From: Chroococcidiopsis sp. CCMEE 29
GTDB taxonomy: Bacteria; Cyanobacteriota; Cyanobacteriia; Cyanobacteriales; Chroococcidiopsidaceae
DNA length: 64,000 bases
Direction of reading: 5' to 3'
Assembly (NCBI RefSeq): GCF_023558375.1
Contig: NZ_CP083761.1
Coordinates: forward strand, 3,336,501-3,400,500
Shown: positions 54,201 through 62,566 of the stretch, piece by piece
Layout: each line of letters starts with the position of its first letter
How positions within the stretch are numbered: the first letter of the stretch is position 1
Notes under the pieces: model-generated
What the model saw: the letters and a program-made list of their open reading frames with translations, nothing else
The model's database searches: none
What the model was told of the DNA's origin: nothing
Made by a program: the position numbers and the translations under genes

Positions 54201-55273
54201 AGCGCAACTATCCCAACTGCCACGTAGTTGCAATTAATTGGGGGCCTTGGGATAGTGGCATGGTTTCTCCAGAATTGAAGAAAGCTTTTGCCGAACGCAA
54301 CATCGAGACGATTCCCATTGAGATCGGGACTCAAATGTTGGTTGATGAACTAAATCCGGTAAATCAACAAACCGCGCAGGTAGTGATTGGTAGTCCATTA
54401 GTATACATACCTGAGACATTAAACTCCGGATTGCAAACATTCCGGCTCCGGCGAAAATTAACATCGGTAGACAATCCCTTTTTGCAAGATCACGTAATTG
54501 CTGATCGTCCAGTTCTGCCAGCTACTTGTGCTATAGCATGGATAGCAAATACCTGTGAGCAACTCTATCCTGGTTACAAATTTTTTAGTTGCCCCAACTT
54601 CAAAGTTTTGAAGGGAATTGTGTTTGATGAAAACCTGGCAAGCGAGTATGTTCTTGACCTGAAAGAAATTGACAGAAATAGTTCCGAAGAGATACAATTT
54701 GAAGCTAAAATATGGAGTCAAAGCTCCGGAAAGATTCGCTATCATTTCAGTACTCAGCTAAAACTTCAGCGACAAATTCCTCCTGCTCCCACTTACGATT
54801 CGCTGAACATTACGCTGGATGAAAACCTTTCCATTTATAGTCAATCTCTATATCAAAATGGGGCTTTAAGCTTGTTTCATGGACCTTCGTTTCAGGGAGT
54901 CAAGCAAGTCTTAAATGCTAGTCCTGAAAAGCTCACTATGCAATGCCTGTTGCCAAGTATCGGAGAAAGACAACAAGGGCAGTTCCCAGTGCAAACATTC
55001 AACCCTTATATTGTTGACGTTGAAATCCATTCCACTTGGCTTTGGCTACAACATTGTTGCCAGCAAGGTTGTTTACCTTCAGAAATTGAAAATTTTGAAC
55101 AGTTCGCCATCATTCCCTTTGATGAAACGTTTTATGTCTCGGCAGAAATCAGATCTAAAACAGACATAACTGTAGTTGCCGATGTCATAGCACACAATCT
55201 AGAAGGAAAAATCTACTCACGTATGCTTGGGGCTAAAGGAACTATATTGCCTATGAACATAGGGCAAAAATAA
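48206..55273 (+). CDS. PfaA/HglE-like polyketide synthase: KS-AT-ACP-ACP-KR-DH
   Basis: This is a 2355-residue iterative-type PKS. The KS spans about residues 50-510, with active-site Cys252 in VVDAACASSLG and both His motifs (IEAHGTGT, KSQIGHTKAAAG). The AT spans about 620-950, with GQGSQYPEMG and Ser722 in GHSFGE. About 1040-1170 holds two copies of a helical motif (HQ..LxxHxxxLNHQMEYAKxFFQL) known from cyanobacterial glycolipid-type PKSs. ACP1 and ACP2 carry Ser1306 and Ser1419 in LGIDSIKR. The KR spans about 1792-2060, with FLVSGGAKGITA and SSVAGFYGNVGQADYA. The C-terminal hotdog/DH (about 2080-2355) has DHVIADRPVLP, an HxxxGxxxxP motif with Asp for Gly, and VDVEIH. The domain order is that of PUFA and heterocyst-glycolipid synthases. 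No thioesterase is seen. An in-frame ATG at residue 33 is an alternative start. Linkers contain low-complexity DNA repeats. Confidence 0.9.
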   Translation: MFASRIDSALAQLQDEVSNCEKVLIKLIHGKKMMSEKSTATSKLNAQLQNTPVAIIGMASIFPQARNLQEYWEKIIRKADCITDVPPSRWDVDAYYDPDPRTPDKTYCKRGGFIPDIDFNPMEFGLPPNVLEATDVSQLLSLVVAKEAMEDAGYGESRKFNRERTGVILGVALARQLAMPLGARLQYPIWEKVLKSSGLSDEDTEKIVEKIKSAYLKWEENAFPGMLANVVAGRIANRLDLGGMNCVVDAACASSLGALAMAISELIEHRCDMVLTGGVDTDNSVVAYMCFSKTPALSRSQNVRPFDVDSDGMMLGEGIGMVLLKRLEDAQRDNDRIYAVIKGIGTSSDGRYKSIYAPRPEGQVRALRRAYEEAGFSPSTVSLIEAHGTGTMAGDPAEFTAINQVFSENNPKTQHIALGSVKSQIGHTKAAAGAASLIKTALALHHKILPPTINITKPNPKLNIETSPFYLNTETRPWLRPAGETPRRAGVSSFGFGGTNYHVVLEEYQSEHDRSYRLHKTAQSVLLFAPTPEQLLARCEAVLGKLQSAAGEQHYTELVDACKSLEIPVTYARIGFVADSSTEACNLLQSSIDWLKNKLQAESWQHPQGIYYRKTGIEGKVVALFSGQGSQYPEMGRELVNNFPCLRQAYGYMDSLLSKDGLQPISETVFPAPVFDPAHRNAQAETLQRTEYAQPAIGVFSVGLYKILQQAGFRPDFVAGHSFGELTALWAAEVLSDEDYFFLVKARGQAMAKPDAANFDAGAMLAIKGDVNQVEAVVKNFPNVAIANFNSSKQMVLAGAKPEIAKVQQTLNEQGYSAVLLPVSAAFHTPLVAHAQKPFAQAIEAVTCKTAKIPVYTNVTGKRYPTEPQAIQKILKEHLINLVLFKDEIENIYADGGCIFIEFGPRNILTNLVKETLGDKPHLALALNPTRQKDSDRQLREAVVQLRVAGLPLKNLDPYQVEPKTTAAQTKNVLNVRLNSANFVSEKTRTAFEKALQNGHQVTAPALGGAGEAGEEKPLAPRPSPLASPKPQIQAKLELPVNHQRILDSLENTLAQFNHHQGDILHVHEQSLNHQMEYAKTFFQLTQQQNLLFSNQKAAHQQEETKPVVVESLERSMMRFHDHQGETLRIHEEYLNHQMEYAKNFFQLIQQQYDLVITGDSPEHHAGSTEVAAPIASYQESPTAKVAAKQDSVVLATASAAVSSKELVTSPYSISSNGSKNGSSNGNGNGNGSKPAQKMAGLVMPAADLPVSVPTSLPIAPPPHHPIPDFTVLSQTLLTVVSEKTGYPVEMLELEMDMEADLGIDSIKRVEILGALQELSPDLPKPNLEELAERLTLGQIVEYMRSLAEEDTGTRGHGDAGNSESQLFASLPEAPPVPVTVDLAELSQTLLTVVSDKTGYPAEMLELEMDMEADLGIDSIKRVEILGALLELFPDLPKPNPEDLAELRTLGQIIDYMKGQAPEAEKKMPSEVGTGEIGAGLVELPMVEQITEPNPPLLNHNIRPEVEAGLVELPVVEQIIEPNPPLLDHNIQRSLVRLKVLQLPDSLEFTLPKNHIGLLTDDGSLTTFKLAQALTERGWKVVVLSFPPSLIAKQPLPEGISRVVLEDLSEEHLQQQLAAIATNYGPIAAFIHLNPASQDNQSQDIRYLEVEKALLKQVFLIAKHLKNPLNQAAQQGRSCFLTVARLDGKFGLGQETNFGAIAAGLFGLTKTLNQEWEPVFCRAVDLSPELDAERSVQNILAELHDPNRLIAEVGYAQGRATLVCEQPGRSPAPLNKGGWGDRTSSQIDRNSVFLVSGGAKGITAQSAIKLAQNYQCKFILLGRSSIAQPEPAWAIGCSSEAELKKRILEELLTKGEKPTPVMVQREFNVIASKREIAATLRAIEQAGGQAEYLSVDVTDAIALQEQLTAAVQRIGPVTGIIHGAGNLADKRIEKKTAQNFETVYAAKVQGLANLLRCIPASQLNQLVLFSSVAGFYGNVGQADYAIANEILNKSAHLIKRNYPNCHVVAINWGPWDSGMVSPELKKAFAERNIETIPIEIGTQMLVDELNPVNQQTAQVVIGSPLVYIPETLNSGLQTFRLRRKLTSVDNPFLQDHVIADRPVLPATCAIAWIANTCEQLYPGYKFFSCPNFKVLKGIVFDENLASEYVLDLKEIDRNSSEEIQFEAKIWSQSSGKIRYHFSTQLKLQRQIPPAPTYDSLNITLDENLSIYSQSLYQNGALSLFHGPSFQGVKQVLNASPEKLTMQCLLPSIGERQQGQFPVQTFNPYIVDVEIHSTWLWLQHCCQQGCLPSEIENFEQFAIIPFDETFYVSAEIRSKTDITVVADVIAHNLEGKIYSRMLGAKGTILPMNIGQK
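51228..51293 (+). repeat. Dispersed low-complexity repeat translated within the PKS linker
   Basis: GGGGGAGCAGGGGAGGCAGGGG is followed by repeated CCCCTCGCC units, encoding GGAGEAGEE and LAPRPSPLA. The same kind of DNA is found between genes at 36128 and inside the caspase-like gene near 37490-37525. Two similar intrusions occur later in this gene, at about 52253-52290 (GGGGACGCGGGGACACGG) and 53514-53560 (CCCCTTAATAAGGGGGG). Confidence 0.75.
52082..52488 (+). repeat. Two copies of a 68-bp perfect repeat in the tandem ACPs
   Basis: The DNA coding the phosphopantetheine region is identical at 52082-52149 and 52421-52488 (offset 339 bp, 113 codons). The surrounding parts of the two ACP domains have diverged at third positions. 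This points to gene conversion or a recent duplication centred on the prosthetic-group site. Confidence 0.85.
52640..52800 (+). repeat. 87-bp tandem duplication in the ACP-KR linker
   Basis: The segment encoding AGLVELPMVEQITEPNPPLL is repeated directly after 29 codons as AGLVELPVVEQIIEPNPPLL, with very similar DNA. It lengthens the linker after ACP2. No domain is involved. Confidence 0.8.
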
Positions 55274-55373
55274 TTCCCTAACTAATAGCCACTCTGAAGA
55301 TAAATAAGGCGCAAACGAAAACTACACGTTAATCATGGCGTAGTCATGTAGATCGCGATCAGGAGATTAAGTA

Positions 55374-58300
55374 ATGAAAATTGCAGAAATTGAAAACCCA
55401 AAACTGGCTATTGTAGGTATGGATTCCTGTTTGGGTTCATGCAATGGATTAGAAGCTCTTGAGCGCAGCATCTATGATGGCACCCAGCATTTTATTACTG
55501 TTCCGCCGCAGCGCTGGCAGAGAATGGAAGTTCAAGAGCAATTCAAAGACTATAGTCTTGAAAGTGGTAAAGCACCATTAGGAGCATACATCAAAGCTCT
55601 TGAAATCAATCTTCAAGATTTAAAACTATCATCCAGCGAAGCAGATAAATTAACCCCTCAATCACTGCTGATGCTTAAAGTAGCTGATAATGCCTTGAGA
55701 GATGCAGGACTTGAACCAGGGAAAAAAGTTGCGGTTATTCTTGCTACAGCGACAGAACTTTCTGTACAGCAGCTTCAGCAAAAATGGAATTTTATTGGAC
55801 CTTCATTCACATTCAACTCAGCAGAAAATTCTGCGTTCAAAGTTATAGAAGTTGCACAAGAGCTACTCTTCACCGGGGAAGTAGACGCTGTGCTAGTGGG
55901 AGCTGTCGATCTGGCTACTGAACCTGAAAGTATCTTGCAACAGACAGCAACAGTGAACACAGGTGTTAACACCTTGAGCTACGATCGCCAGGCAAACGGT
56001 TGGATGATAAGCGAGGGTGCGATCGCCTTAGTCTTGAAACTCCACGAAACAGCAAAACAAGCGAATGATCGCATCTATGCAGTAATTAATGCCATCACTC
56101 GCTTGCCAAAGCGCTCCACCGCTGCTGAAGCAGTCACGCAAGCTTGCCAACAAGCTTTCCATCTCGCAGATATCAAACCTAAAGATATCGGCTACTTGGA
56201 AGTTTGTGGCAGTGGAATTCCCCAGGAAGATGAGTCAGAGATCGAGGGTTTAATCCAGGCTTATCAGCTCCCCCCAACCTCTATGGAGGGTGCCAACGGC
56301 GGGGGGATCTCAGGCGAAGTCGCAAAACAACAAAACGATTTAAGTTGTGCGATTGGCAGTGTGAAGGCAAATCTAGGTCACACCCACGCCGCTGCAGATC
56401 TAGCCAGCTTAGTTAAAACAGCGCTTTGCCTTTATCACCGCTACATTCCTGCCACACCCCAATGGTCTGGTCCTAAAATGCCCCAGATATGGCAAGGTAG
56501 TCCTTTTTATGTAGCTGCTGAATCTAGACCCTGGTTTCTAGAAACAGGAACTGATAGAAGAGCCGCCGCGATTAATAGCATGGGAGTGGATGGGACTTAT
56601 GCACACTTAATTTTGTCAGAGGAACCAAGTCAGAGTAATCGCAGCAGCAAGTATTTAGAGCAAATGCCTTTTTATCTATTTGCGATCGCTGCTGATGACC
56701 GCTCATCCTTACTAGAACAAATTAACGCTCTCCAACAAAGAATCGAAGATTGCTCTTCTCTATCCGCTGCTGCTAGCCTTACCTTTGCAGCTTTTCAGCA
56801 GCGTTCTCAGGCAACGTATGCTCTGGCGATTCTCGGACATAACAAGGATGAATTAAAACGGGAAATCCAACGAGCCGTTAAAGGCGTTGCCAATGCGTTT
56901 GATCAAGGCGAAGACTGGCAAACTCCTGTAGGCAGCTATTTTACGGCAAAACCGTTGGGTAAAAAGGGGAAAATAGCTTTCGTTTATCCCGGTGCCTATA
57001 ATTCTTATGTTGGACTTGCCCGAAATCTCTTCCACTTATTTCCCAGAATTTACGATGACTTAGTAATCAAAAGTGTCTACAGCCGTGTTGCCAACATCGA
57101 GAAACTTCTCTATCCCAGAAGCTTAAACTCGTTGTCAAGGAGGCAACTGGAAAGCCTGGAAAAGCAATTGCTGGACAATCCACTAGCAATGCTCGAATCT
57201 GAGACAGGCTTCGCTGGACTAATTACTGCAATTCTCAAGGATTATTTCAAAGTCCAGCCCCAATCTGCATTTGGTTATAGTCTGGGCGAAACTAGCATGA
57301 TGTTTGCCCAAGGTGTCTGGACTAGCTTTAACCAACTTAGCGATGCCTTAAATTCATCCCAACTCTTTAGCACCCGGCTATCTGGTGCCAAAAATGCGGT
57401 ACGCGAGTATTGGGGATTACCCCAAGGGCAGAACCACAAAGCAGAATTTTGGAGTACCTATGTTTTGATGGCACCTGCCTCTCAAGTTAGGGAATGTCTA
57501 AAACATGAAAAACGCGTTTACCTAACTCAGATTAATACACCCAAAGAACTAATAATTGCTGGTGACACACAAGCGTGTATGAGGATGATTGAAAGCTTGA
57601 AGTGTGATGCTTTCCGTGCGCCTTTCAATCATGTAATTCATTGCCTCGCAATGAATTCTGAATATGATGAACTTGTTAGACTGAACACTTTACCGACTCA
57701 AAGCGTAGCAAATATTACTTTTTATTCTGCCGCGGAATACAAACCTATTACACTTGATAGTCAGGCGATCGCTCACAACATCGCCAAAGCTCTCTGTCAA
57801 CAACTTGATTTTCCTGAGTTGGTTAATCGAGTTTATAAAGATGATGCCAAAATATTTATTGAAACTGGCGTTGGCAGTAACTGTTCTAGATGGATTGATG
57901 AAATTCTAAAACAGAAAGAACATGTTACGATTTCCCTCAATCGAAGAGGCATAGACGACCATACTTCTATTGTCAAAGCACTGGCAAAGCTCCTCAGTCA
58001 TCGGGTTAATCTAGATTTATCTCCACTGTATTCTCAGGTGCGAGATGCCAGTCAAAGCAATTCAAACTTTGAAGATATCACTTTGAACGGAGATTCGATT
58101 CCATTCAAAACTACCAGTGATATCAACAAAGAAGATATATCGTCAATCCTGCTCCAGCAGAATTCAACCGATCAAAATAACTTTCGAGAAATGAATCAGC
58201 AAAAACTTGAAAATTCTGGAAATGGAGTAAAAAGTAGTTTTATTCTAGATGATAAACAAGAAGTTGCTGAAATAAACGTTGTTCAGGAGAACCATCAATC

Positions 58301-58538
58301 TAATCGATCTAACAGCATAAAAACTCACAAGCTGATTGAACAAATAGAAAAAATTAATTTACTTAACCCTCAGTATCAAAAATTAAACGATAACAATTCT
58401 CGTGCAAGCAAAATCCACGCTGCTTTTCTACAGGCAAGGCAAGATTCGTTGCAGCAAATAAGTGAAATAATTCAGACGCAAATAGTTTTATGCCAGCAAG
58501 TACTCGATCAAACGTCTCCAACTGAAAGCAAAAAATGA
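55374..58538 (+). CDS. PfaB-like KS(inactive)-AT protein
   Basis: This is a 1054-residue protein. Its KS-like domain (about residues 8-415) keeps the fold: LTPQSLLMLKVADNAL, SEGAIALVLKLHE, GSVKANLGHTHAAADLASLVK. The nucleophile position reads FNSAENSAF, with Glu151 for Cys, and the first catalytic His is replaced (EVCGSGIP). It therefore resembles a chain-length-factor-like or decarboxylating partner. An AT domain follows (about 535-870), with FVYPGAYNSYVG and Ser636 in FGYSLGET. The C-terminal ~180 residues are polar and end in a helix (HAAFLQARQDSLQQISEI) related to the paired motif of the PKS upstream, probably a docking element. AGGAG precedes the ATG. The gene lies 100 bases after the PKS and is part of the same operon. 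Confidence 0.85.
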   Translation: MKIAEIENPKLAIVGMDSCLGSCNGLEALERSIYDGTQHFITVPPQRWQRMEVQEQFKDYSLESGKAPLGAYIKALEINLQDLKLSSSEADKLTPQSLLMLKVADNALRDAGLEPGKKVAVILATATELSVQQLQQKWNFIGPSFTFNSAENSAFKVIEVAQELLFTGEVDAVLVGAVDLATEPESILQQTATVNTGVNTLSYDRQANGWMISEGAIALVLKLHETAKQANDRIYAVINAITRLPKRSTAAEAVTQACQQAFHLADIKPKDIGYLEVCGSGIPQEDESEIEGLIQAYQLPPTSMEGANGGGISGEVAKQQNDLSCAIGSVKANLGHTHAAADLASLVKTALCLYHRYIPATPQWSGPKMPQIWQGSPFYVAAESRPWFLETGTDRRAAAINSMGVDGTYAHLILSEEPSQSNRSSKYLEQMPFYLFAIAADDRSSLLEQINALQQRIEDCSSLSAAASLTFAAFQQRSQATYALAILGHNKDELKREIQRAVKGVANAFDQGEDWQTPVGSYFTAKPLGKKGKIAFVYPGAYNSYVGLARNLFHLFPRIYDDLVIKSVYSRVANIEKLLYPRSLNSLSRRQLESLEKQLLDNPLAMLESETGFAGLITAILKDYFKVQPQSAFGYSLGETSMMFAQGVWTSFNQLSDALNSSQLFSTRLSGAKNAVREYWGLPQGQNHKAEFWSTYVLMAPASQVRECLKHEKRVYLTQINTPKELIIAGDTQACMRMIESLKCDAFRAPFNHVIHCLAMNSEYDELVRLNTLPTQSVANITFYSAAEYKPITLDSQAIAHNIAKALCQQLDFPELVNRVYKDDAKIFIETGVGSNCSRWIDEILKQKEHVTISLNRRGIDDHTSIVKALAKLLSHRVNLDLSPLYSQVRDASQSNSNFEDITLNGDSIPFKTTSDINKEDISSILLQQNSTDQNNFREMNQQKLENSGNGVKSSFILDDKQEVAEINVVQENHQSNRSNSIKTHKLIEQIEKINLLNPQYQKLNDNNSRASKIHAAFLQARQDSLQQISEIIQTQIVLCQQVLDQTSPTESKK

Positions 58539-58607
58539 AGTTGATATTTGAAAATGAAAAACTTCAAATGCTAACAATACCTTAAACATAATTAGAGGAA
58601 TAAAAAC

Positions 58608-60275
58608 GTGATCAGCGTAGAAAAATTACTAAATAATAATGGTATTCAATTATCTGGATATTTACAAGGTCAAAACCAGTATTGGCAAGGTTCATTAGAT
58701 TATGTATCTTTTGATGAAGCAGGCATAAAAGCTAAACTGCTTAATTTAGACAAAGCTTGCTATATTTTAAGGTCTGAAGGCAAGATTGGAATTACCAACG
58801 AAGGTTACCTATCTCCTTTTGATAATGGCAAAAAAAGCCAGGTGGAAATGTTAGGAGTTGTTCCCCCACTGGCAATTAATCAGTTAGGAGATCCAAGTTT
58901 TCTAGAATTTCATGGTGTGAAATATGCGTATGCTACTGGCGCAATGGCTCATGGTATTGCTTCTGAAGAGCTGGTCATTGCTTTAGGAAAAGAAAGAATT
59001 CTAAGTTCCTTTGGTGCTGGAGGTCTATCTCATTCCCGAATTGAAGTAGCCATTAACCGTATTCAACAAGCGCTACCACAAGGACCTTACGTTTTTAATT
59101 TACTCCACAGTCCCAGTGAACCTGCTATTGAACGTCGTGCGGTTGACTTGTATCTCAAATATAGTGTGAGAACTGTAGAAGCTTCTGCCTTTTTGGATTT
59201 AACTCCCAACATTGTGTATTACCGTGTTGCTGGGCTTGGTATTAATGCAGCAAATCAAATTGAGATAAACAACAAAGTTATTGCCAAAATTTCTCGCAGA
59301 GAAGTTGCAACTAAATTTCTTCAACCTGCTCCAACAAAAATCCTTAGAGAATTAGTTGAACAAAACCTGATTACTGAATTCCAGGCAAATTTAGCAGAAA
59401 AAATTCCCCTAGCAGATGATATTACTGTGGAGGCTGATTCTGGTGGTCATACAGATAATCGCCCGCTGGTCTGTCTCTTGCCTTCCATTCTGGAATTAAG
59501 AGATGAAATTCAGGAAAAATATTGTTATGAACGACCTGTGCGAGTCGGAGTAGCAGGAGGAATTGCAACTCCACAATCAGCATTAGCTGCCTTTATGATG
59601 GGCGCTGCCTATGTTGTGACTGGTTCTATTAATCAGTCGTGTATTGAAGCTGGCTCGTCTCAACATACCAAGCAATTATTGGCTCTAGCTGAGATGGCTG
59701 ATGTGATGATGGCTCCGGCAGCAGACATGTTTGAAATGGGTGTAAAACTGCAAGTTCTCAAAAGAGGAACCCTTTTCCCCCTACGCGCACAAAAACTATA
59801 TGAACTATACAAAACCTATGACTCAATTGAGCATATTCCTACTCCGGAAAGAGAGAAGTTAGAAAAACAAATTTTTAGAAGGAGCCTTGAATCTGTTTGG
59901 GAAGATACTGTGGCATATTTGTCAAACCGAAATCCTGATAAAGTCTCCAAAGCGGCTAACAATTCTAAGCTGAAGATGGCGCTAATTTTCCGTTGGTATT
60001 TAGGCTTGTCTTCCCGCTGGTCTAACTCTGGGGAAAAAGGTAGAGAAATCGATTACCAAATCTGGTGCGGACCGGCAATGGGTAGTTTTAATGATTGGGT
60101 AAGGGATTCTTATTTGGCTGAGCCAACCAATCGGAAGGTAGTTGATGTTGCCCTCCACATTATGACTGGAGCCGCATTTTTATATAGAATGCAAAGTCTG
60201 AAAATGCAAGGACTGCAAATGCCAGCTCGCTACAGCCAGTATCGTCCAGTTCCTTTTACAGAGGTGCGTCAATGA
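58608..60275 (+). CDS. PfaD-family enoyl reductase (FMN, nitronate-monooxygenase fold)
   Basis: This is a 555-residue trans-acting enoyl reductase for PUFA and glycolipid-type PKSs. A short N-terminal PfaD-specific domain is followed by the FMN TIM barrel. Motifs are [29 protein letters not shown], the substrate/FMN region [16 protein letters not shown] with the catalytic His, and [22 protein letters not shown]. The C-terminal part ([12 protein letters not shown]) matches PfaD proteins. The start is GTG with AGAGGAA 8-9 bases upstream. It overlaps the ACP gene by 4 bases. It supplies the ER step missing from the megasynthase. Confidence 0.9.
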   Translation: MISVEKLLNNNGIQLSGYLQGQNQYWQGSLDYVSFDEAGIKAKLLNLDKACYILRSEGKIGITNEGYLSPFDNGKKSQVEMLGVVPPLAINQLGDPSFLEFHGVKYAYATGAMAHGIASEELVIALGKERILSSFGAGGLSHSRIEVAINRIQQALPQGPYVFNLLHSPSEPAIERRAVDLYLKYSVRTVEASAFLDLTPNIVYYRVAGLGINAANQIEINNKVIAKISRREVATKFLQPAPTKILRELVEQNLITEFQANLAEKIPLADDITVEADSGGHTDNRPLVCLLPSILELRDEIQEKYCYERPVRVGVAGGIATPQSALAAFMMGAAYVVTGSINQSCIEAGSSQHTKQLLALAEMADVMMAPAADMFEMGVKLQVLKRGTLFPLRAQKLYELYKTYDSIEHIPTPEREKLEKQIFRRSLESVWEDTVAYLSNRNPDKVSKAANNSKLKMALIFRWYLGLSSRWSNSGEKGREIDYQIWCGPAMGSFNDWVRDSYLAEPTNRKVVDVALHIMTGAAFLYRMQSLKMQGLQMPARYSQYRPVPFTEVRQ

Positions 60276-60577
60276 GCCAACCAATTCCCGATTCAACTGC
60301 AAAACAGACTTATACCGCAGAAGAAATTCAAACTTGGCTAGTTTCTCAAATTTCAGAGCAACTGGGAGTCGAGCCTGATGATATAGATGTGCGAAAGCCT
60401 TTAGATAGCTATGGTTTAGAGTCAGCGCAGGCAATGATCCTGGCAAGCAAAGCAGAAAAATTGCTTGGTTTTCAGCTTTCTCCCATCCTAGTGTGGCATT
60501 ACCCTACCATTGAATCGCTTTCCGATCGCTTAGCCGAAGAAGCTGAAGTTTCGGAGTCAGAAATTTTTGAGATTTGA
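60272..60577 (+). CDS. Discrete acyl carrier protein
   Basis: This is a 101-residue carrier protein. Ser51 in [11 protein letters not shown] is the phosphopantetheine site, with an acidic helix 2 region around it. The pattern [19 protein letters not shown] and the downstream [16 protein letters not shown] match free-standing PKS/NRPS-type ACPs. It is translationally coupled to the enoyl reductase. Its likely job is to receive the chain from the tandem-ACP synthase or to hand an acyl group to the next protein. Confidence 0.9.
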   Translation: MSQPIPDSTAKQTYTAEEIQTWLVSQISEQLGVEPDDIDVRKPLDSYGLESAQAMILASKAEKLLGFQLSPILVWHYPTIESLSDRLAEEAEVSESEIFEI

Positions 60578-60596
60578 AATTGGAAGGTTTTGAATT

Positions 60597-62459
60597 ATGA
60601 ACGTATCTGAATTTTTGGCAAACCTCAATCAACAAGGTGTTGAGCTATGGGCAAATAACGACAAGCTCAGCATTCGTTCTCCAAAAGGTTCACTGACACC
60701 AGAGCAACGCACGGAACTGGCTGTGCGTAAGCTAGAGATCCTGGCATTTCTGCATGAGAATGTAGAGGCATCCACTTTACCTCTTGAGCAAGGACTAAGT
60801 CTGCAAACAATCGGTCGTTTAATTAGTGGCTTGACTGACTCAACAGCCAAGTGCAAGCCACCAGTTATTGATCCTAAAGCTATGGCTCAAAAGCTCACAG
60901 TAACATTTAGACCTTTACCGAAGGGTTACAACAATGAAGAGATTATTTCGTTTAGAGAAGAATTAGAAGCTAAGCTACGGGAATATGGAGTTAAAATTGC
61001 CACCTGGGAACAAGCTACTACAGAGTTCAAGTATGTCTTTACTGTACCTTTAAGTCAGTGGAAAAAAAACGTTGTCACTAAGGTAGTTAAAGCTGATATT
61101 GATGCAGTCATTGATGTAGATAAGCCTGTTTATTTGACAAAAAAATTGGGTATATGTGCAGCGGAAAACATATATAAACTGTACTCTAACTTTGTATTAA
61201 AAAAACAAGAAATTTCTGTTTCTAGAATTGCCAAACTCAGCAGTTGGGCAGAAGATCATGCAGCTAAACATATTGAAGATCCTACAAAAACTCAAGTAAT
61301 TATGCTGACAAAATTAGATAATGATTTTGTCAATCCTCATTTGGTATACGAAAAAAAGATAAAAATTGGTTTAAACACTTTAATCAGAACCTTTTCAGAG
61401 CTTGTTATCGGAGTTTCTAGCACAAAAGTTTCTGTACTAAATATGAATCTTTCAGATTCTATTTTTTCTAAAGAAGAAATAGATAAATTTGTTTTAAATT
61501 CACTGATTCCAAAAGTTTTTGTTCCCATCATGCCGCTGCCAATGAGCAGATTTGAGATTGGCGAATACAATCCTTATCAATCTAAATATGCAGAGAACCT
61601 TGTTACTTTAGGTAAAGCACTGGCAAAAACAGGTTTATTTCCTCCTGGTTCTAAGTTGAGTGAAGTTATCAAAAGAAAATCTCATCGAGATATTGTCAAT
61701 GTCATAGTAAATGGAAGAACAGGAGTTTCTTATGGCTTTGTTGCTTATGCTGAAGCTCCACAATATCTAGGAGAGCAAGAAGTCAGTGAAAATGAATGGG
61801 AAAATCTATCTTCTATTGAAGGATTTAGCAGTGATGAAGTACGTCAGAATGGAATTGGCAGACGTTATATAAAAACTAGATTTGGCTCAGAAACTATATT
61901 TAAGCAAATTCCTGATATTTGGCTTGTCAGCTCTCGTTCAGGCTCAAACAAAACAAACTTGAGTCTAGAAAACGACATTCTTAGAATTGGCTTAAAAGAC
62001 AATTTGTTACTACAACTGCCGCAGGGAGTTGATCCGGAAATAGTAGATATCAAACCTTCTTATGATATCTATGTAATGCTCGCTATAACTATGGCTGCTG
62101 CTTTATATGCACCAAATTTAATTAGAAATGGCGCGCCAATCGTTCATTTCCACGGCTACCCAACATTTGAATGGTTTAAACCTAATGAATATTGTACTGG
62201 AGTTCAAAATCCTTCGGTACCTTGTGGAACCTATGAATCAGGAGTATTCAATTTTTTGGGTATTTACAACTTGGTCAAGCAATATGGTGAAAACATAAGT
62301 TTAGCCAGTTTAGTAGAACCAGATCATGGCACAAATTTTATAGCTAATGACTTGGATTATTTAGTTGAAAGACTACACTCTGGGTGCGAGCAGGGGCAAA
62401 TTGAACTAGGTGGAAAGCATTTTGCGGCTCTTAAGACCAAGCTAGGCGATCGCTGTTAA
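60597..62459 (+). CDS. TubC-type docking domain fused to a large domain of unknown family
   Basis: This is a 620-residue protein. Residues 1-60 (MNVSEFLANLNQQGVELW, LTPEQRTELAVRKLEILAFL) are a TubC N-terminal docking domain, normally found at the start of NRPS/PKS proteins. The remaining ~530 residues match nothing I recognise. There is a mixed alpha/beta part with LTVTFRPLPKGYNNEEI and repeated Val/Lys segments (about 95-330). A second half holds VVNGRTGVSYGFVAYAEAP, a hydrophobic helix VMLAITMAAALYAP, and a conserved-looking IVHFHGYPTFEWF, CTGVQNPSVPCGTYESGVFN and VEPDHGTNF, rich in His, Cys and Asp. Those could be catalytic or metal-binding. The DNA looks more A+T-rich than the PKS genes. 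It sits 19 bases after the ACP with a GGAAGG site. A new tailoring, condensing or release enzyme is possible. Confidence 0.75.
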   Translation: MNVSEFLANLNQQGVELWANNDKLSIRSPKGSLTPEQRTELAVRKLEILAFLHENVEASTLPLEQGLSLQTIGRLISGLTDSTAKCKPPVIDPKAMAQKLTVTFRPLPKGYNNEEIISFREELEAKLREYGVKIATWEQATTEFKYVFTVPLSQWKKNVVTKVVKADIDAVIDVDKPVYLTKKLGICAAENIYKLYSNFVLKKQEISVSRIAKLSSWAEDHAAKHIEDPTKTQVIMLTKLDNDFVNPHLVYEKKIKIGLNTLIRTFSELVIGVSSTKVSVLNMNLSDSIFSKEEIDKFVLNSLIPKVFVPIMPLPMSRFEIGEYNPYQSKYAENLVTLGKALAKTGLFPPGSKLSEVIKRKSHRDIVNVIVNGRTGVSYGFVAYAEAPQYLGEQEVSENEWENLSSIEGFSSDEVRQNGIGRRYIKTRFGSETIFKQIPDIWLVSSRSGSNKTNLSLENDILRIGLKDNLLLQLPQGVDPEIVDIKPSYDIYVMLAITMAAALYAPNLIRNGAPIVHFHGYPTFEWFKPNEYCTGVQNPSVPCGTYESGVFNFLGIYNLVKQYGENISLASLVEPDHGTNFIANDLDYLVERLHSGCEQGQIELGGKHFAALKTKLGDRC

Positions 62460-62566
62460 ATGAACAATTCCAAAAAGCCAATTCAAACATGAATTAGCTA
62501 GTGCAAACTACTTTAAGTTGTAGGGCAAGAATTTACAAGTGATGTAAATTTGAGTGATTAAATTCC

